Notes: a model not told the origin generated them from the letters alone. A stretch of 64,000 nucleotides of DNA from Acanthosepion pharaonis (GCA_903632075.3 CAHIKZ030000840.1:266001-330000), one strand, 5' to 3'; shown: positions 31,013-41,317, counted from the stretch's first letter. Numbers and translations: made by a program.

Positions 31013-31124
31013 AATGCACATAATATAAAACCTTGTATGATTGCTCGACAATGGAATGATCAACAGGGTGCCATGTGTAAATTGTCACCATTCATGCGTG
31101 TAATCTCTATCTATAAAAGGCAGG

Positions 31125-31182
<58 letters not shown>

Positions 31183-31990
31183 CGAATGCACGGCCGCAAT
31201 TTTCGACGGATTTGCACCAAAATTTACATGCACATGCTCCAAGTTAGTAGGAAGGCCAAGATCGACCTTGCATTTCCCAACTCCCATCGATAGTGGAAAT
31301 AATCGATTTTTTCATGCTTCTACGGCAGTTTTCATGTAGTTTGCGGCCATTTTGTACTGGCCAGAGTGAAAGCCAATAGCTGGCTGCCACGAATAGGCAG
31401 GAAGATTCTGTTGGTCAGCGTGAGAGCCAACAGCTGACTGACACGAATGTTAACTAGCATACAAAAAAAATCGATAGCTGCATTCGTCACAAGTGTGAAA
31501 AATTTAAATCTGCATGTCACTTTACTCCAATTGGCTCATTCGCTTGCTTAAACTCAACGTTGATTCTGATTCCACAGAACTGGGTTGGGTGTGAAAAAGT
31601 ATTTGTTGTTAACATTCTTTTTCATTTGGTTTTTCCAGTTACGAGTCCTTTTTTAAAGCTGATCGTTTTGTGTTCATTTTGTTTAGTTCTTTTTTCGTAA
31701 CAGATTTAATGTTTAGTATAGAGCTTAGAAAAAATTCGCAGTGTGAGATAGGCAAGAAGTAAGGCATGTAGCAACATCAGCACAGCAAAAGGCACTCCTT
31801 TAAAGGCAAGGAAGGGCAAAAATATTTTAAGTCAAGTGATAGCGATTGCGAGTCGTACGATTTTTGAATCAAGCACGGGCAACGCCGGGTCATGCTGCTA
31901 GTTAAATATATAAAATGGCAACAATTTACACATCGCACCCTGTTGATTATTCCATTGTCGAGGAATCATACAAGATTTTATATTACCAAA
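31013..31990. mobile_element. Palindromic mariner-end element split by a Helitron
   Basis: Left arm 31013-31090 (CCTTGTATGATTGCTCGACA, ATGGAATGATCAACAGGGTG, CCATGTGTAAATTG) is the reverse complement, with few mismatches, of the right arm 31910-31990 (AACAATTTACACATCGCACC, CTGTTGATTATTCCATTGTC, then ATCATACAAG). Both arms contain the mariner TIR found at 30281. The Helitron copy sits in the loop, so the order is palindrome first, Helitron second. Confidence 0.75.
31101..31903 (+). mobile_element. Non-autonomous Helitron-like element, copy 2
   Basis: Starts TCTCTATCTATAAAAGGCAG after a host A and ends GGGCAACGCCGGGTCATGCT GCTAG before a host T, the canonical A/T insertion site. It carries a (TG)n at 31127-31180 and a body nearly identical to 25635-26414, with small indels. 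One difference is an intact AACGAATGCACGGCCGCAAT after the (TG)n, where copy 1 has a deletion. Confidence 0.8.
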
Positions 31991-32245
31991 ATACAGAAGC
32001 GTCGGAAGTTTCAAAGAAGCTCTTTTTGTTTGGATTTAACAAGGATCACATTTTATATACTTGGAATAAAATGTTTTTGCATTGAAAAATTGAATCGCAT
32101 GTGAGGCAAGATTGTTTGAAGCAAGAGATTTTAAGTGTTCTTTGAAAATGAAAGTCTGTAACAATAAGAGTTCGGATGTCGATGACTTAAGGGAAGGAGA
32201 ACAACAAGCAAATGAACATAATGAAAATTATTTATAAGTATTATA
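31991..32245. other. Unassigned AT-rich sequence
   Basis: No open frame or repeat recognised. Confidence 0.3.
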
Positions 32246-32590
32246 CTCTCGCCTCCCCACTGAGACGGGATGTGATACAAGGTTGTGTTTAATGTGGGGA
32301 ACCCGAGCACGTACACCCGGGCCAAGAAGAAAAATTCCCCGGGCCCCCGCAATCGTCGGTTGCGCTGGCCTCGGTGCGATTACCGATTCCTCTCTCTAGT
32401 ACAATGAGAGGGTTAAGCCTCGGGCATCTGTTCTCCAGAGCTGGGCACCTCACAGAGTGATTTTCCTTAGTTGAGCCTCTGTCCTTCGACGGAGCCGCAA
32501 CTGTGGCACTCTTCCCGAAGACAGAGACGCAACTGAGAGATGATAAAACCCTACCCGGTATGTGCCAGGTAAGTATTATAGGTATGTTAG
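32246..32590. repeat. GC-rich dispersed repeat, copy 3 with extended body
   Basis: GACGGGATGTGATACAAGGT then AATGTGGGGAACCCG matches 2222 and 2522. It continues into a GC-rich body with GCGCTGGCCTCGGTGCG and two related blocks (GACGGAGCCGCAACTGTGGC, GACAGAGACGCAACTGAGAG). Island-like base composition in an AT-rich neighbourhood suggests a recent insertion. Family unknown. Confidence 0.5.
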
Positions 32591-33236
32591 AAGTTCCTGT
32601 GTGACGGCTTGGAAACTTTTGTTCTGCTGGTCGTTGTCCAACGTGAAATGGACAGATTCTAGGGCTCCTTCTGCTTGGTGTTCAGAATTCTTATAATTCG
32701 TTATGCCCTTTAAGCAGACCCCCAGGAGGTCCTGTACAGTTAAGGATGTGGATTTTAATTTATTAGAAAGTAATTATTTTATTGGGTGAAAAATGTCAAA
32801 TGGCATGCATTTAATTCTGTCCCCACTTGAAATATAAGACTAAAATTGAAAGGTACTTGAGCGGGAGTTTCAGTTCAACCACACCAAAAGTTCCTACATT
32901 ATCTTAAATACATCAAAAATGTTTTGCTGTAATTTTAACATCAACATGTTATACCATAGTACCTATTCTATTGTAATAGACTCTCCCACACATAATAAGT
33001 AGTAGTAGCAGTGGCCAGTTGGGCTCAGTGATGTTGAGCGAGTCAGTCGATGTCGGACATTGAAGTATCAACCATCACAACTAGATTGCTGCGTCACTAA
33101 CTCTTATTTCAAGTTGCTAACGTTTTGTACGTCGAACCTAATTTAGGACGACTTATTGAAGTACAAGCCTCCACTGTGAAAACTAATCTACAACAACATT
33201 AAATTTCCCTTATAAAGACGAATAATTTTAACGCAG
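32591..33236. other. Unassigned sequence
   Basis: Ordinary AT-rich sequence without coding frame or recognisable repeat. Confidence 0.3.
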
Positions 33237-33237
33237 G

Positions 33238-33284
33238 GCTAGGGTTAGGGTTAGGGTTAACTCGAAACCCTAACCCTAACCCTG
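33238..33284. repeat. Head-to-head telomeric repeats (TTAGGG)n / (CCCTAA)n
   Basis: AGGGTTAGGGTTAGGGTT at 33241-33258 faces AACCCTAACCCTAACCCT at 33266-33283 across a 7-nt loop (AACTCGA). The arms are perfect. This is the arrangement of fused chromosome ends, or of a telomeric hairpin inserted during break repair. Confidence 0.9.
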
Positions 33285-34500
33285 ATAAAAAAAATAGGGA
33301 ATTTTACATTATGTTTTTTTCGAGACTTAGCATCCACAAAACAAATTCACAGATTTGGAAAAGAAACCCTCAGAATGACGTTAAAATTGGCAAAAAATTG
33401 TCATCCTTTAATAGTTAGGCTTAGTTTAATTTGTAACGTATATAAATCTAGGTAGAACAAAGCAAATGTTGATAAGATACCAAAAGTCACAAATCACTGC
33501 CGGTTCATTCAATCAGTATTGTCGCCCCTCATCAGATAGTGGGGTCCGGCGGTAGCACGCGTCGGCCATGGTTGTTATTTTTGCCAAGCACTGGATTTAT
33601 ATCACGTTTTATGTTCACACAAAACGTTGTGTTAATCTATCTCTCCAGATTCGTTTCACTCATTTTGTGCCATTATTATAACATGACCACGTAAAACTTC
33701 CTCTACTGCTCGGCAATGGCTACTTGCATGGGTTAAATTTCTTAACCATACGATACGCTGAGTCACTCTCAGAATTAAATAGATCTCGTGGAATGGAGTT
33801 TTAGTTTAAATACTGAATGTGTGTCGAGAACCGAAGACTTTAATGAGCCTTTGTGTTTCTGTTAATAATGAAGACTGTGTTCTTTCCAAATATGTTTCAA
33901 ATATTTTGTTACATTCAAATGCGTATTTATCTTCAAATATGCAACTTTCCTCTCTAAACAATCGACTCTTTTCTCATTGTCTGCCTTCGTTTTTTCTCTA
34001 TTCATTTGTCAATTGGGTTCAGTTTGTTGTTGTTTTTTAAACTATTGAAAAAAAATGCAATTCTTAATCAAAAGAATTGTCATCAAAATGAATTGATCCT
34101 TTATTTATATTGAAAGGTTTTTGACATAAAGAAATTGATCCAGTGATTTCAATGAATAAATATTTGAAAGTTTTCGACATTTCTTTCTAAATGACCTTCC
34201 AATGACCTCTGACAAAGAATTAGTAGTGGTTATGTATTCAGCCATGATTGTCTGTTTGTCAACTCAATACCGCTAAAAGTTTTCAATGAATTTCAATGAA
34301 ATTTTATGGATTGGGGAGTCATGGACCAAGGAACCTTTGACTAAATTCTGGAGTTGATCCACAAAATACATTTTGATCGACATATGTAATATATTAAAAT
34401 ATTTTAAAAAATCAGAGGAAATTAATATGAAAGAAATACAGTACAAAGCAAATAATGGTTATTTCCCTATTAACTGAAATCTGCAAGTTTTTTGGTTCAC
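33285..34500. other. Unassigned AT-rich sequence
   Basis: The 73-residue plus-strand frame at 33819-34040 is Ser/Leu/Phe-rich without recognisable features. No gene or repeat recognised. Confidence 0.3.
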
Positions 34501-34504
34501 TACT

Positions 34505-34810
34505 GCTGTGGTTTGGTATTGAACTCACAACTCTTTCGGTCTAGTCACTGCATCTAACCAACTCCTTTATCCGCTGGGCCATGTGTCCCTGAGGCGTGTG
34601 ATGAACCAAAAACTTGGAGAGTTGAGTTAAACGGAAATAACCGAGACAGCTAGAAGAGGCATGGCACGTGAAACTAGAACAATCTACCCCGGTGGACGAA
34701 ATAAAGGGTTCGATCGAACATCTGAAAAAGACCCGGAGCTTACAATGGCCGAAACGTTGTGGATATGGCAATGAAGATGAGGATAATAGTCCGAATAATG
34801 TAAGTAACGG
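34505..34810 (+). mobile_element. SINE family A, inverted head joined to plus-strand body
   Basis: 34505-34600 is the head on the minus strand (GGTATTGAACTCACAACTCT, TTTATCCGCTGGGCCATGTG, TCCCTGAGG). From 34610 the body is on the plus strand (ACTTGGAGAG, GGCACGTGAAACTAGAAC, GGCCGAAACGTTGTGG, GATGAGGATAATAGTCC). The switch occurs at the 5' terminus of the SINE. Confidence 0.8.
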
Positions 34811-34854
34811 TTATTTTTGCGAATTAATTACCTTCGACGAGTGAAGATGATGAC

Positions 34855-35160
34855 ATAGTAAGTGTGTGTTCACTTACTAGATTGGGAAATAATTACTTGG
34901 ACTCGGTGAAAATAGCAGTAACGAGTACTAACTTTGGAGTACTAAGAATAAGATCTAGACGAGATATCCCGAGACGTGGGAAGTGCAACGAGAACAGTCT
35001 ATTCCTGTAGATTTAATAAAGGATTCACTTCGGAATTCACTGCAGGTTAACAGGTGCCAACATACAACAGATAAAAGCCGAAGGCACAGCGAACGAAACA
35101 TTGAAAAGAAAAACAACAAAGACGAGGATATTAGTTCGCGTCTAACTAGGATATAAAATA
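34855..35160 (+). repeat. Dispersed repeat, probable SINE, copy 2
   Basis: Diverged partner of 29900-30075. It continues past the shared part with CCGAAGGCACAGCGAACGAA and an ACGAGGATATTAGTTCG tail. Confidence 0.45.
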
Positions 35161-35284
35161 ATAAATCCCCCCCATCCCAGAAATTCAGGTTAGTATATAT
35201 TTGTTCTCAATTTCTAAATTTTCTTTCTAGATTTGATAGATAGCTATATCGTCAAACGAAATTTCGAAACATGGAAACATTTAA

Positions 35285-35512
35285 TACAACGTTTCGGCCG
35301 TTATACGCCCCGGCCTTCTTCGGGTGGTTGAAATGTCGAACTGAACCCTTCAGTCAGATGTCAGTTATCAGTTATCTCCTGTTAATTCCTTTCTGAACGT
35401 TCTCCACTGCCTTAACCGGGTATTGAATTCACACTCTTTGGGTCCTGCCACTGAATCTAACCAATGCCTTTATCCACTGTGCCATGTGTCCTTGAGGACG
35501 TTGTAATACATA
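35285..35512 (-). mobile_element. SINE family A, near-complete minus copy
   Basis: Minus strand: CAAGGACACATGGCACAGTG and GATAAAGGCATTGG (A-box region), AAGAGTGTGAATTCAATACC (B-box region), GAACGTTCAGAAAGG and CGAAGAAGGCCGGGGCG to the CGGCCGAAACGTTGT end. It abuts plus-strand SINE tail repeats at about 35512. Confidence 0.85.
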
Positions 35513-35925
35513 TGGCGGCAAAGATGAAGACAATAGTCCGAATAATAGAAACAGTGTACATAATACCTCATCTCAGAAATATAGACAGATACTGAAGGGC
35601 CGAAACGTTGTGATAAATATGGCGACAAAGATGAGGACAATAGTCCGAATAATGTAAATAGTGTACATAATACCTCATCTCAGAAATATAGACAGATATT
35701 AAAGGGCTGAAACGTTGTAATAAATATGGCGGCAAAGATGAAGACAATAGTCCGAATAATAGAAACAGTGTACATAATACCTCATCTCAGAAATATAGAC
35801 AGATACTGAAAGGCCGAAACATTGTAATAAATATGGCGACAAAGATGAGGACAATAGTCCGAATAATGTAAATAGTGTACATAATACCTCATCTCCGAAA
35901 TATAGACAGATATGGAAACATTTAA
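35512..35925 (+). repeat. 107-bp tandem repeats of the SINE A tail, plus orientation
   Basis: Four units, each with CGTTGTAATAAATATGGCGA, GATGAGGACAATAGTCCGAA, AATAGTGTACATAATACCTC and ATATAGACAGATACTGAA. Units alternate between a GATGAGGACAATAG and a GATGAAGACAATAG form (with TAGAAACAGTG), suggesting that pairs of units were duplicated. Confidence 0.85.
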
Positions 35926-36615
35926 ATTAACCTTTTCTGAGTCGTATAGGCGTTTGAAATAATTTTCGATGTAATTGCAGAATTATACCTGCTCTGAGCC
36001 CTTCCTATTTTGCCATTGTTATTCGATCGTTTCAAAATTAACAATATAGTTGCCCCCAATCTTACATATACGTTTCTTTTTTCCTATGAGCATTTGATAA
36101 GAATCGGTGCATCATTAGAAATACCGACGTAAATTTTCTTACACTGAATTCTTTTCTTATACTGTTGTTTAGAAAAAAAAAATTCAATTGTTGTTCCCGT
36201 TGGTCGTTTGACATTGTTATGTTCTTATCTTACTGACGTTGGCGGTGTTGGTGGAGCTGCTAAAGTGGGTTTCTTGCTGATGAATGACGTCATCGTACAA
36301 ACAATTTGATTGGTTGTTAGTACTATGTCCGGTAAAATGCCACAGTTGGAAATATTTGCTTAGAGTATCTGTTTTCATTGTCCGACATTCCTTTCATCAA
36401 TATACCACACCCCTCCCTAACTAAATCAAAATTAAAAGACTTTAAAAAAAATGTTTGTTTATCAACACTTATGCTATAGTTACTGTTAAATATTAATTCG
36501 CTATCCATTCCTTTAGGAGGTTAACAGGATATAACAAATGAATTATATAGGTGAGTGTGTGTGTGTATGTATATGTGTGCATCTATATGTGGGTGTGCAT
36601 AAGCAGTTAATGTGA
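35926..36615. other. Unassigned sequence
   Basis: AT-rich. The 61-residue minus-strand frame at 36323-36508 has no recognisable family. A TG-rich patch precedes the next (TA)n. Confidence 0.3.
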
Positions 36616-36618
<3 letters not shown>

Positions 36619-36668
<50 letters not shown>

Positions 36669-36746
36669 CTCTACTTCTGTATAGAGCACTGTTTTTTAAA
36701 ATAAAAAATACTAAAGAACTCGGATTATTTACCTAACGTGTTCTTT

Positions 36747-36800
<54 letters not shown>
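36619..36800. repeat. Two (TA)n tracts around a GCTC/GAGC motif copy
   Basis: (TA)n at 36619-36666 and 36749-36800. Between them 36669-36690 reads TCTCTACTTCTGTATAGAGC then AC, followed by GTTTTTTAAAATAAAAAATA and GAACTCGGATTATTTACC. The same downstream text occurs at 40297 and 48948. Confidence 0.85.
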
Positions 36801-36802
<2 letters not shown>

Positions 36803-37084
36803 GTTTTTCCTGGGTTTTAAAGACTTCCTTTTAAAGAATTTTAAATAGCTCTTTAAAATAATTCCTATTTATCTGTATCTCACTCATTTAAACCGTTATT
36901 TAACTCCTCTCTTTAAAACTTCTCTCTGTTAAATTTTAATCCCCACCTTCACCTTTAGGCCTTCCTGTTCTTCTTTCTTCTATTACACCCTCTTTCTAGA
37001 GCTTTCAGACATTTCCCTCTCACACTTGTTTCCCACGCCCACACACACATTCTCACTAAAATTTTATTTTAATATTTTTCGATT

Positions 37085-37245
37085 TCTTTTTAAATTCGTA
37101 GGTCTGATGAATTAGATCGTGATTACGATTCCAATATAATAAATTATAACCATGGAATATTAGTGTTTGAGCCTTTTATATTATATTCTTACTCTGTCCC
37201 GGACATTGAGTTCTAACTGGATTCTATCCTCTTGGGAATTTATCT
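37085..37245. repeat. Single arm of the CACTAATATTCC foldback family
   Basis: TTCGTAGGTCTGATGAATTA, GATCGTGATTACGATTCC, ATAACCATGGAATATTAGTG and TCTGTCCCGGACATTGAGTT, ending in a CTATCCTCTTGGGAATT block. It is the complement of 40440-40612 and one arm of 271-434. Confidence 0.75.
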
Positions 37246-37254
37246 GTGTGTGTT

Positions 37255-37258
<4 letters not shown>

Positions 37259-37315
<57 letters not shown>

Positions 37316-37322
37316 CAAATAT

Positions 37323-37357
<35 letters not shown>
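37259..37357. repeat. Two (TA)n tracts
   Basis: 37259-37311 and 37329-37357, split by AGAACAAATATTAAC. Confidence 0.95.
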
Positions 37358-37361
<4 letters not shown>

Positions 37362-37419
37362 CGATGAGAACGAAAGTAATATATAAATTCCAACGTTCAC
37401 AGCCTTTATCCAAAAGAGG

Positions 37420-37604
37420 GCTCGATACCAATAGTAGAGACATAATTATTTATTATAATTTTATCATATTTATTTATTTATTATAATTTTATCATATAGA
37501 CAAAACCATTATCGATTCTCACCCGTCAAAGTGCAGTTGAAATGCACTGAAACGAAGTTTCATCTTTGGAGTGAGTAAAATGGTTTCGTTTATATGATAA
37601 AAAT

Positions 37605-37605
<1 letters not shown>
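37420..37605. repeat. Motif copy plus foldback hairpin
   Basis: 37420-37440 reads GCTCGATACCAATAGTAGAG plus A. 37485-37510 and 37580-37605 are inverted (ATTTTATCATATAGACAAAA against TATATGATAAAAATT with GGTTTCG). The interior reads TTGAAATGCACTGAAACG. A (TA)n tract (37607-37666) abuts it. Confidence 0.75.

Positions 37606-37606
<1 letters not shown>

Positions 37607-37666
<60 letters not shown>
37607..37666. repeat. (TA)n microsatellite
   Basis: About 30 TA units. Confidence 0.95.
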
Positions 37667-37668
<2 letters not shown>

Positions 37669-37833
37669 CCGTCGGTTATGAGTATAATACTGAGGAGATC
37701 CTAAACAATGAATATCCAGGTAAACCTCCTAGTAGAGAGCTCAATGTATGAGAATAATAACAAATCATACAGAGCAATATAATTAATTAAATATAATTAA
37801 TTAAATATAATTAATTAAGAAAAATTACAAAGC

Positions 37834-37975
37834 AAAAACTTACATTTGAATTTACCAGCTATAAACATAAATTTATTTCGCAGCTGGTTTACGATGCACC
37901 TTCAACAAAATGCAAAATAAACTTAAGTCTATAACTGAAAAAATTCAAATGTAAGTGTTTTCCTTGAATTTTTTT

Positions 37976-38006
<31 letters not shown>
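37834..38006. repeat. Foldback with 20-nt arms and (TA)n
   Basis: AAAACTTACATTTGAATTT (37834) pairs with AAATTCAAATGTAAGTGTTT (37941). (TA)n follows at 37981-38006. A weak motif (GTAGAGAGCTCAATGTATG) lies upstream at 37732. Confidence 0.7.
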
Positions 38007-38105
38007 ATAATAATAATGATAATATTTTTTTGTTAAAAATATGATTCCTTCGCTACATAAGAGTCCAAAAAGCGATTTGTACCCACACAAATAAAACATA
38101 GATTT

Positions 38106-38501
38106 AAACATAACAGACGTTATGTTATACATTAGGTACCTTTCGACCAACACTTTTGCAAAGGTATACGTTGGCAAATTGGAGTTTTGGAAGCTGTATT
38201 TATAAAATCTCATCAGCCGGGCCTGTGCAGACAGAAGGAGCATTTCGTACGCTTCTTACGCTTGTTAGAGGGACTGTAAGTGTCTTTTTTCCTTTTTATA
38301 CACTTGCTATTTTCATCCCTTTCTAATTTTAATTATTTTTAATTAAAATTTATCCCGGATTTTAATCGCGTTCCAACTTTCCCCTCCTCATTCGTTATAT
38401 TGAGTGTGTCTTTGATTGTTTTCCAATTTGCTAACGTATACCTTTGAAAAAGTGTTAGTCGAAAGGTACCTAACGTATAACATGACGTCCGTTTTGTTTA
38501 T
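38106..38501. repeat. Foldback with about 85-nt arms and 230-nt spacer
   Basis: The left arm has ACATTAGGTACCTTTCGACC, AACACTTTTGCAAAGGTATA and CGTTGGCAAATTGGA. The right arm has TCCAATTTGCTAACGTATAC, CTTTGAAAAAGTGTTAGTCG and AAAGGTACCTAACGTATAAC. The arms differ at several sites, so the structure is old or the arms were acquired separately. Confidence 0.8.
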
Positions 38502-38566
38502 CTATCTATCTATCTAGCTAGCTAGCTAGCTAGCTAGCTAGCTATCTATCTATCCCAGGCTGTTCA

Positions 38567-38612
<46 letters not shown>

Positions 38613-38618
38613 CACTAC
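38502..38618. repeat. (TATC)n(TAGC)n(TATC)n microsatellite
   Basis: TCTA units convert to eight AGCT/TAGC units and back. The second (TATC) run is at 38570-38611. Confidence 0.95.
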
Positions 38619-39053
38619 ACCCTACATCTTTAATTGGTTCCATATGCCACTACTTAGGTTCAAAAATGACTAAAGTCAAAATAACCAGGCTATAAACGAC
38701 AAATAAGAACTATCTATTGCCTATTACACTATTTATGATATGTACATACTGTGTTTTGAATAAATTAATTAATTTCCACCTTATTTTCCACCGAATATAG
38801 TCTTACGTTTAGCATTAGCACTTGTACTGAGACTTTTCTTTGGAGCCGTGGGAAACATTGTATTCTAAATCGCAATTGAAATGTAATTGAAACGTCAGCG
38901 GCAGAGCACAAATGTAAACAAGTCTGAATTCAAAATCGATGTTGGACAGGAAAACAACACACGAGTGCCGCCTGTCGGCAGGAATTTGAAATAAAAACAT
39001 CTGCTGAACATACATTATTATGCTATTTTTTTAATGTTTTTGATGTGTTTATG

Positions 39054-39054
<1 letters not shown>
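38619..39054. other. Unassigned sequence
   Basis: AT-rich. The 66-residue minus-strand frame at 38815-39015 has no recognisable domain. Confidence 0.3.
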
Positions 39055-39108
<54 letters not shown>

Positions 39109-39172
39109 GTTTAATTTGCTTTTTTTTTTTTTTTTTTTGTTTTTTTGTTTTTTGTTTTTTGTTTTTTGCCTA
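39055..39172. repeat. (TA)n followed by a T-rich (TTTTTTG)n tract
   Basis: (TA)n 39055-39105, then 18 T and about six TTTTTTG units to 39168. Confidence 0.95.
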
Positions 39173-39372
39173 TAATCGGGCGGTGTGAAAAAAACCGTAT
39201 ATTACAATTTGCAAATAAAAAAACATTAGACAAACTGATATCTGGGAAAAAATTCAAGAAAAAGAAAAGACTAACAACATCCGAGCCACTTGAAAATAAT
39301 CAATCAGCACTGCAATGTCTGGCCAAAAGAAAAAAAAACACCGACAAAATAACCAAAGTTGAAACGTAAAAG

Positions 39373-40135
39373 TGCTCAATACACTAAGCAGAGCAAAAAG
39401 TAGATAACTTAAAGAGTCAGAACCTATCTACCTAGGTTTTACCTAACGAATCATCAAGATAACTCGGGCTCTTTAGATTATACATAATATTATTTTAAAA
39501 TTTATTTAAATATGATTTTATATGTGTTTATTGTTATTTTATTGTTTTGACATTTCTAATATTTTTACGGCCGATGGAATCTCGAATAAAACAACGTAAG
39601 GTGAGACCTACTTTCTTATATAATATTTAAGAAAAAGCGACGTATCTTCGAAACGACTTCATAGATATTGATATATATTCGGGCATCAACTTAAGTAAGT
39701 GACATACCATTCCCCTGAAGAGATACAACGTTGACCGAAAGACGAAAGCTATTGTGCTGCGATTTCAACATGTTTTTGTTTTAATATCTAAAATGAAATA
39801 ATAATAATAATAATATATTGCTCTACTTTGTATTGAGCACATTTTTAAAAAAAGTAAATGCTACGAACAGCGGAATTTTACTTCATTTGTTCCTTCTCTC
39901 ATTTATATATATAACCAGACTAGACGATGTCATCTTCCGCTTTGAATTTAGACACCCCAACCTTACCCTGACTTGACCTCTTTGAATGTAACTGAGATAT
40001 TGATACAAATTATTAACCATTACGCTCCTTTTATTAAATAATTGCTCTAGCCGTTACCATAGAAATTTTAATAATGAATATGTTTATAAAACGTGTAAAT
40101 TTCAGGAATTAGTTATTCCAAAAAAAAAAAAATTC
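39373..40135. other. AT-rich stretch with two GCTC/GAGC motif copies
   Basis: 39373-39394 reads TGCTCAATACACTAAGCAGA GC; 39820-39839 reads GCTCTACTTTGTATTGAGCA, the cleanest copy in the window. At 39716 CCTGAAGAGATACAACG, then TTGACCGAAAGACGAAAGC, is another CTGANGA...GAAA string. ACCTAGGTTTTACC at 39431 relates to the arms of the hairpin at 41202. No gene. Confidence 0.5.
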
Positions 40136-40433
40136 GCTTGAAGATGGAACAGAGCTTGGTACTTTAATTCAATTTAATTCAAATAATTATATTGAAGTTT
40201 TCAGCTCTTGTTTTGAAACAGGAGAACTCATATGTAGCGATGGAATCATATTTTTAAATAAATAATTATATTTAGGCTCTACTTTTGTATCGAGCATTGT
40301 TTTTTAAAAATAATAACAAAAATACTAAAGATCTTTAGATTATTTACCTTTCTTTCCTATTTTCTATATATTTTTACACACACACACACACGCACACACA
40401 CACACATATGTATATATATATATATATATATAT
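40136..40433. repeat. Half of the CTTGAAGATG hairpin family, motif copy, (CA)n and (TA)n
   Basis: CGCTTGAAGATGGAACAGAG at 40135 corresponds to the centre of the hairpin at 48664-48909. Motif 40276-40296 reads GCTCTACTTTTGTATCGAGC A. (CA)n 40377-40406 and (TA)n 40410-40433 follow. Confidence 0.7.
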
Positions 40434-40439
40434 TGATGA

Positions 40440-40612
40440 TATAAGTGGTCAATATTTCCAAGAGGATAAAAACCAGGTAGAGCTCTATGTCAAAGACAGA
40501 GCAAGAATATAATATAAGAGGCTGAAACACTAATATTCCATGGTTATAATTTATTACATTAGAATCGTAATCACGACCCAATTCATCAGACCTACAAATT
40601 CAAACTACAAAT
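40440..40612. repeat. Single arm of the CACTAATATTCC foldback family
   Basis: CCAAGAGGATAAAAACCAGG, TAGAGCTCTATGTCAAAGAC, CACTAATATTCCATGGTTAT and CATCAGACCTACAAATTC: the reverse complement of 37085-37245. Confidence 0.75.
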
Positions 40613-40848
40613 TATAACTCCGGGTATAAAAAACAAAATTTTAATGAGAGTGTATGTGTGGGAGTGGGCAACAAGTGTGAGAGGGAAATGTATGAAAGCT
40701 CTAGAGAGAGGGTGTAACAGAAGAAAGAAGAATAGGAAAGGCCTTAATGTCAGGATGTGGAATAAAATTAAAAGCGATAAGTTTTAAAGAGAGAAATTAA
40801 ATAATGGTTTAAATGAGGAGATACAGATGAATATGAGTTATTATCAGT

Positions 40849-40850
<2 letters not shown>
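40613..40850. other. Complement of the 36830-37085 flank
   Basis: GGGAAATGTATGAAAGCTCT, AGGGTGTAACAGAAGAAAGA and TTTAAAGAGAGAAATTAAAT are reverse complements of text at 36900-37030. The larger element around 36830-37245 is therefore present in opposite orientation at 40440-40850. Confidence 0.65.
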
Positions 40851-40852
<2 letters not shown>

Positions 40853-40908
<56 letters not shown>

Positions 40909-40930
40909 TAGATAGATAGATAGATAGATA
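40853..40930. repeat. (TA)n(GATA)n microsatellite
   Basis: (TA)n 40853-40905 followed by about six GATA units. Confidence 0.95.
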
Positions 40931-41055
40931 ATATTAGTGGGAAAATATACATACATATGCAAAATATATAAATACCCATACATGTATATTTTTTAAAAAA
41001 AAATTCCAAGAGGAAGAATCCAGGTAGAACTCAATGTCTAGGACAGTAAAGGCTT

Positions 41056-41162
41056 AAAAAAGCTTAAACACTAATATTCCATGGTCATAATTTATTCCAT
41101 TGGAATCGTAAATACGATCCAATGGAATAAATTATGACCATGGAATATTAGTGTTTAAGCCT

Positions 41163-41168
<6 letters not shown>
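41056..41168. repeat. Near-perfect 55-nt-arm hairpin (CACTAATATTCC family)
   Basis: 41056-41110 (AAAAAAGCTTAAACACTAAT, ATTCCATGGTCATAATTTAT, TCCATTGGAATCGTA) is the reverse complement of 41113-41168 but for one or two bases, with a 2-nt loop. (TA)n follows directly at 41168-41195. This is the youngest-looking of the foldbacks. Confidence 0.9.
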
Positions 41169-41200
<32 letters not shown>

Positions 41201-41201
41201 C

Positions 41202-41317
41202 AATCCTAAAGACCGAGGAACAACATACCTAGGTTTCTCCTAAACTGATCTTCAGTGTAATCTGAAGATACGTTCAGGTGAAACCTAGGTAGGTTGTTTC
41301 CTGGCACTTTAGGATTT
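41202..41317. repeat. 54-nt-arm hairpin with CTGAAGA...GAAAC centre
   Basis: AATCCTAAAGACCGAGGAAC, AACATACCTAGGTTTCTCC and CTGATCTTCAG pair with CTGAAGATACGTTCAGGTGA, AACCTAGGTAGGTTG and CTTTAGGATT. Motif GCTCTACTTAGCGGATTGAG CA follows at 41334-41355. Confidence 0.8.
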
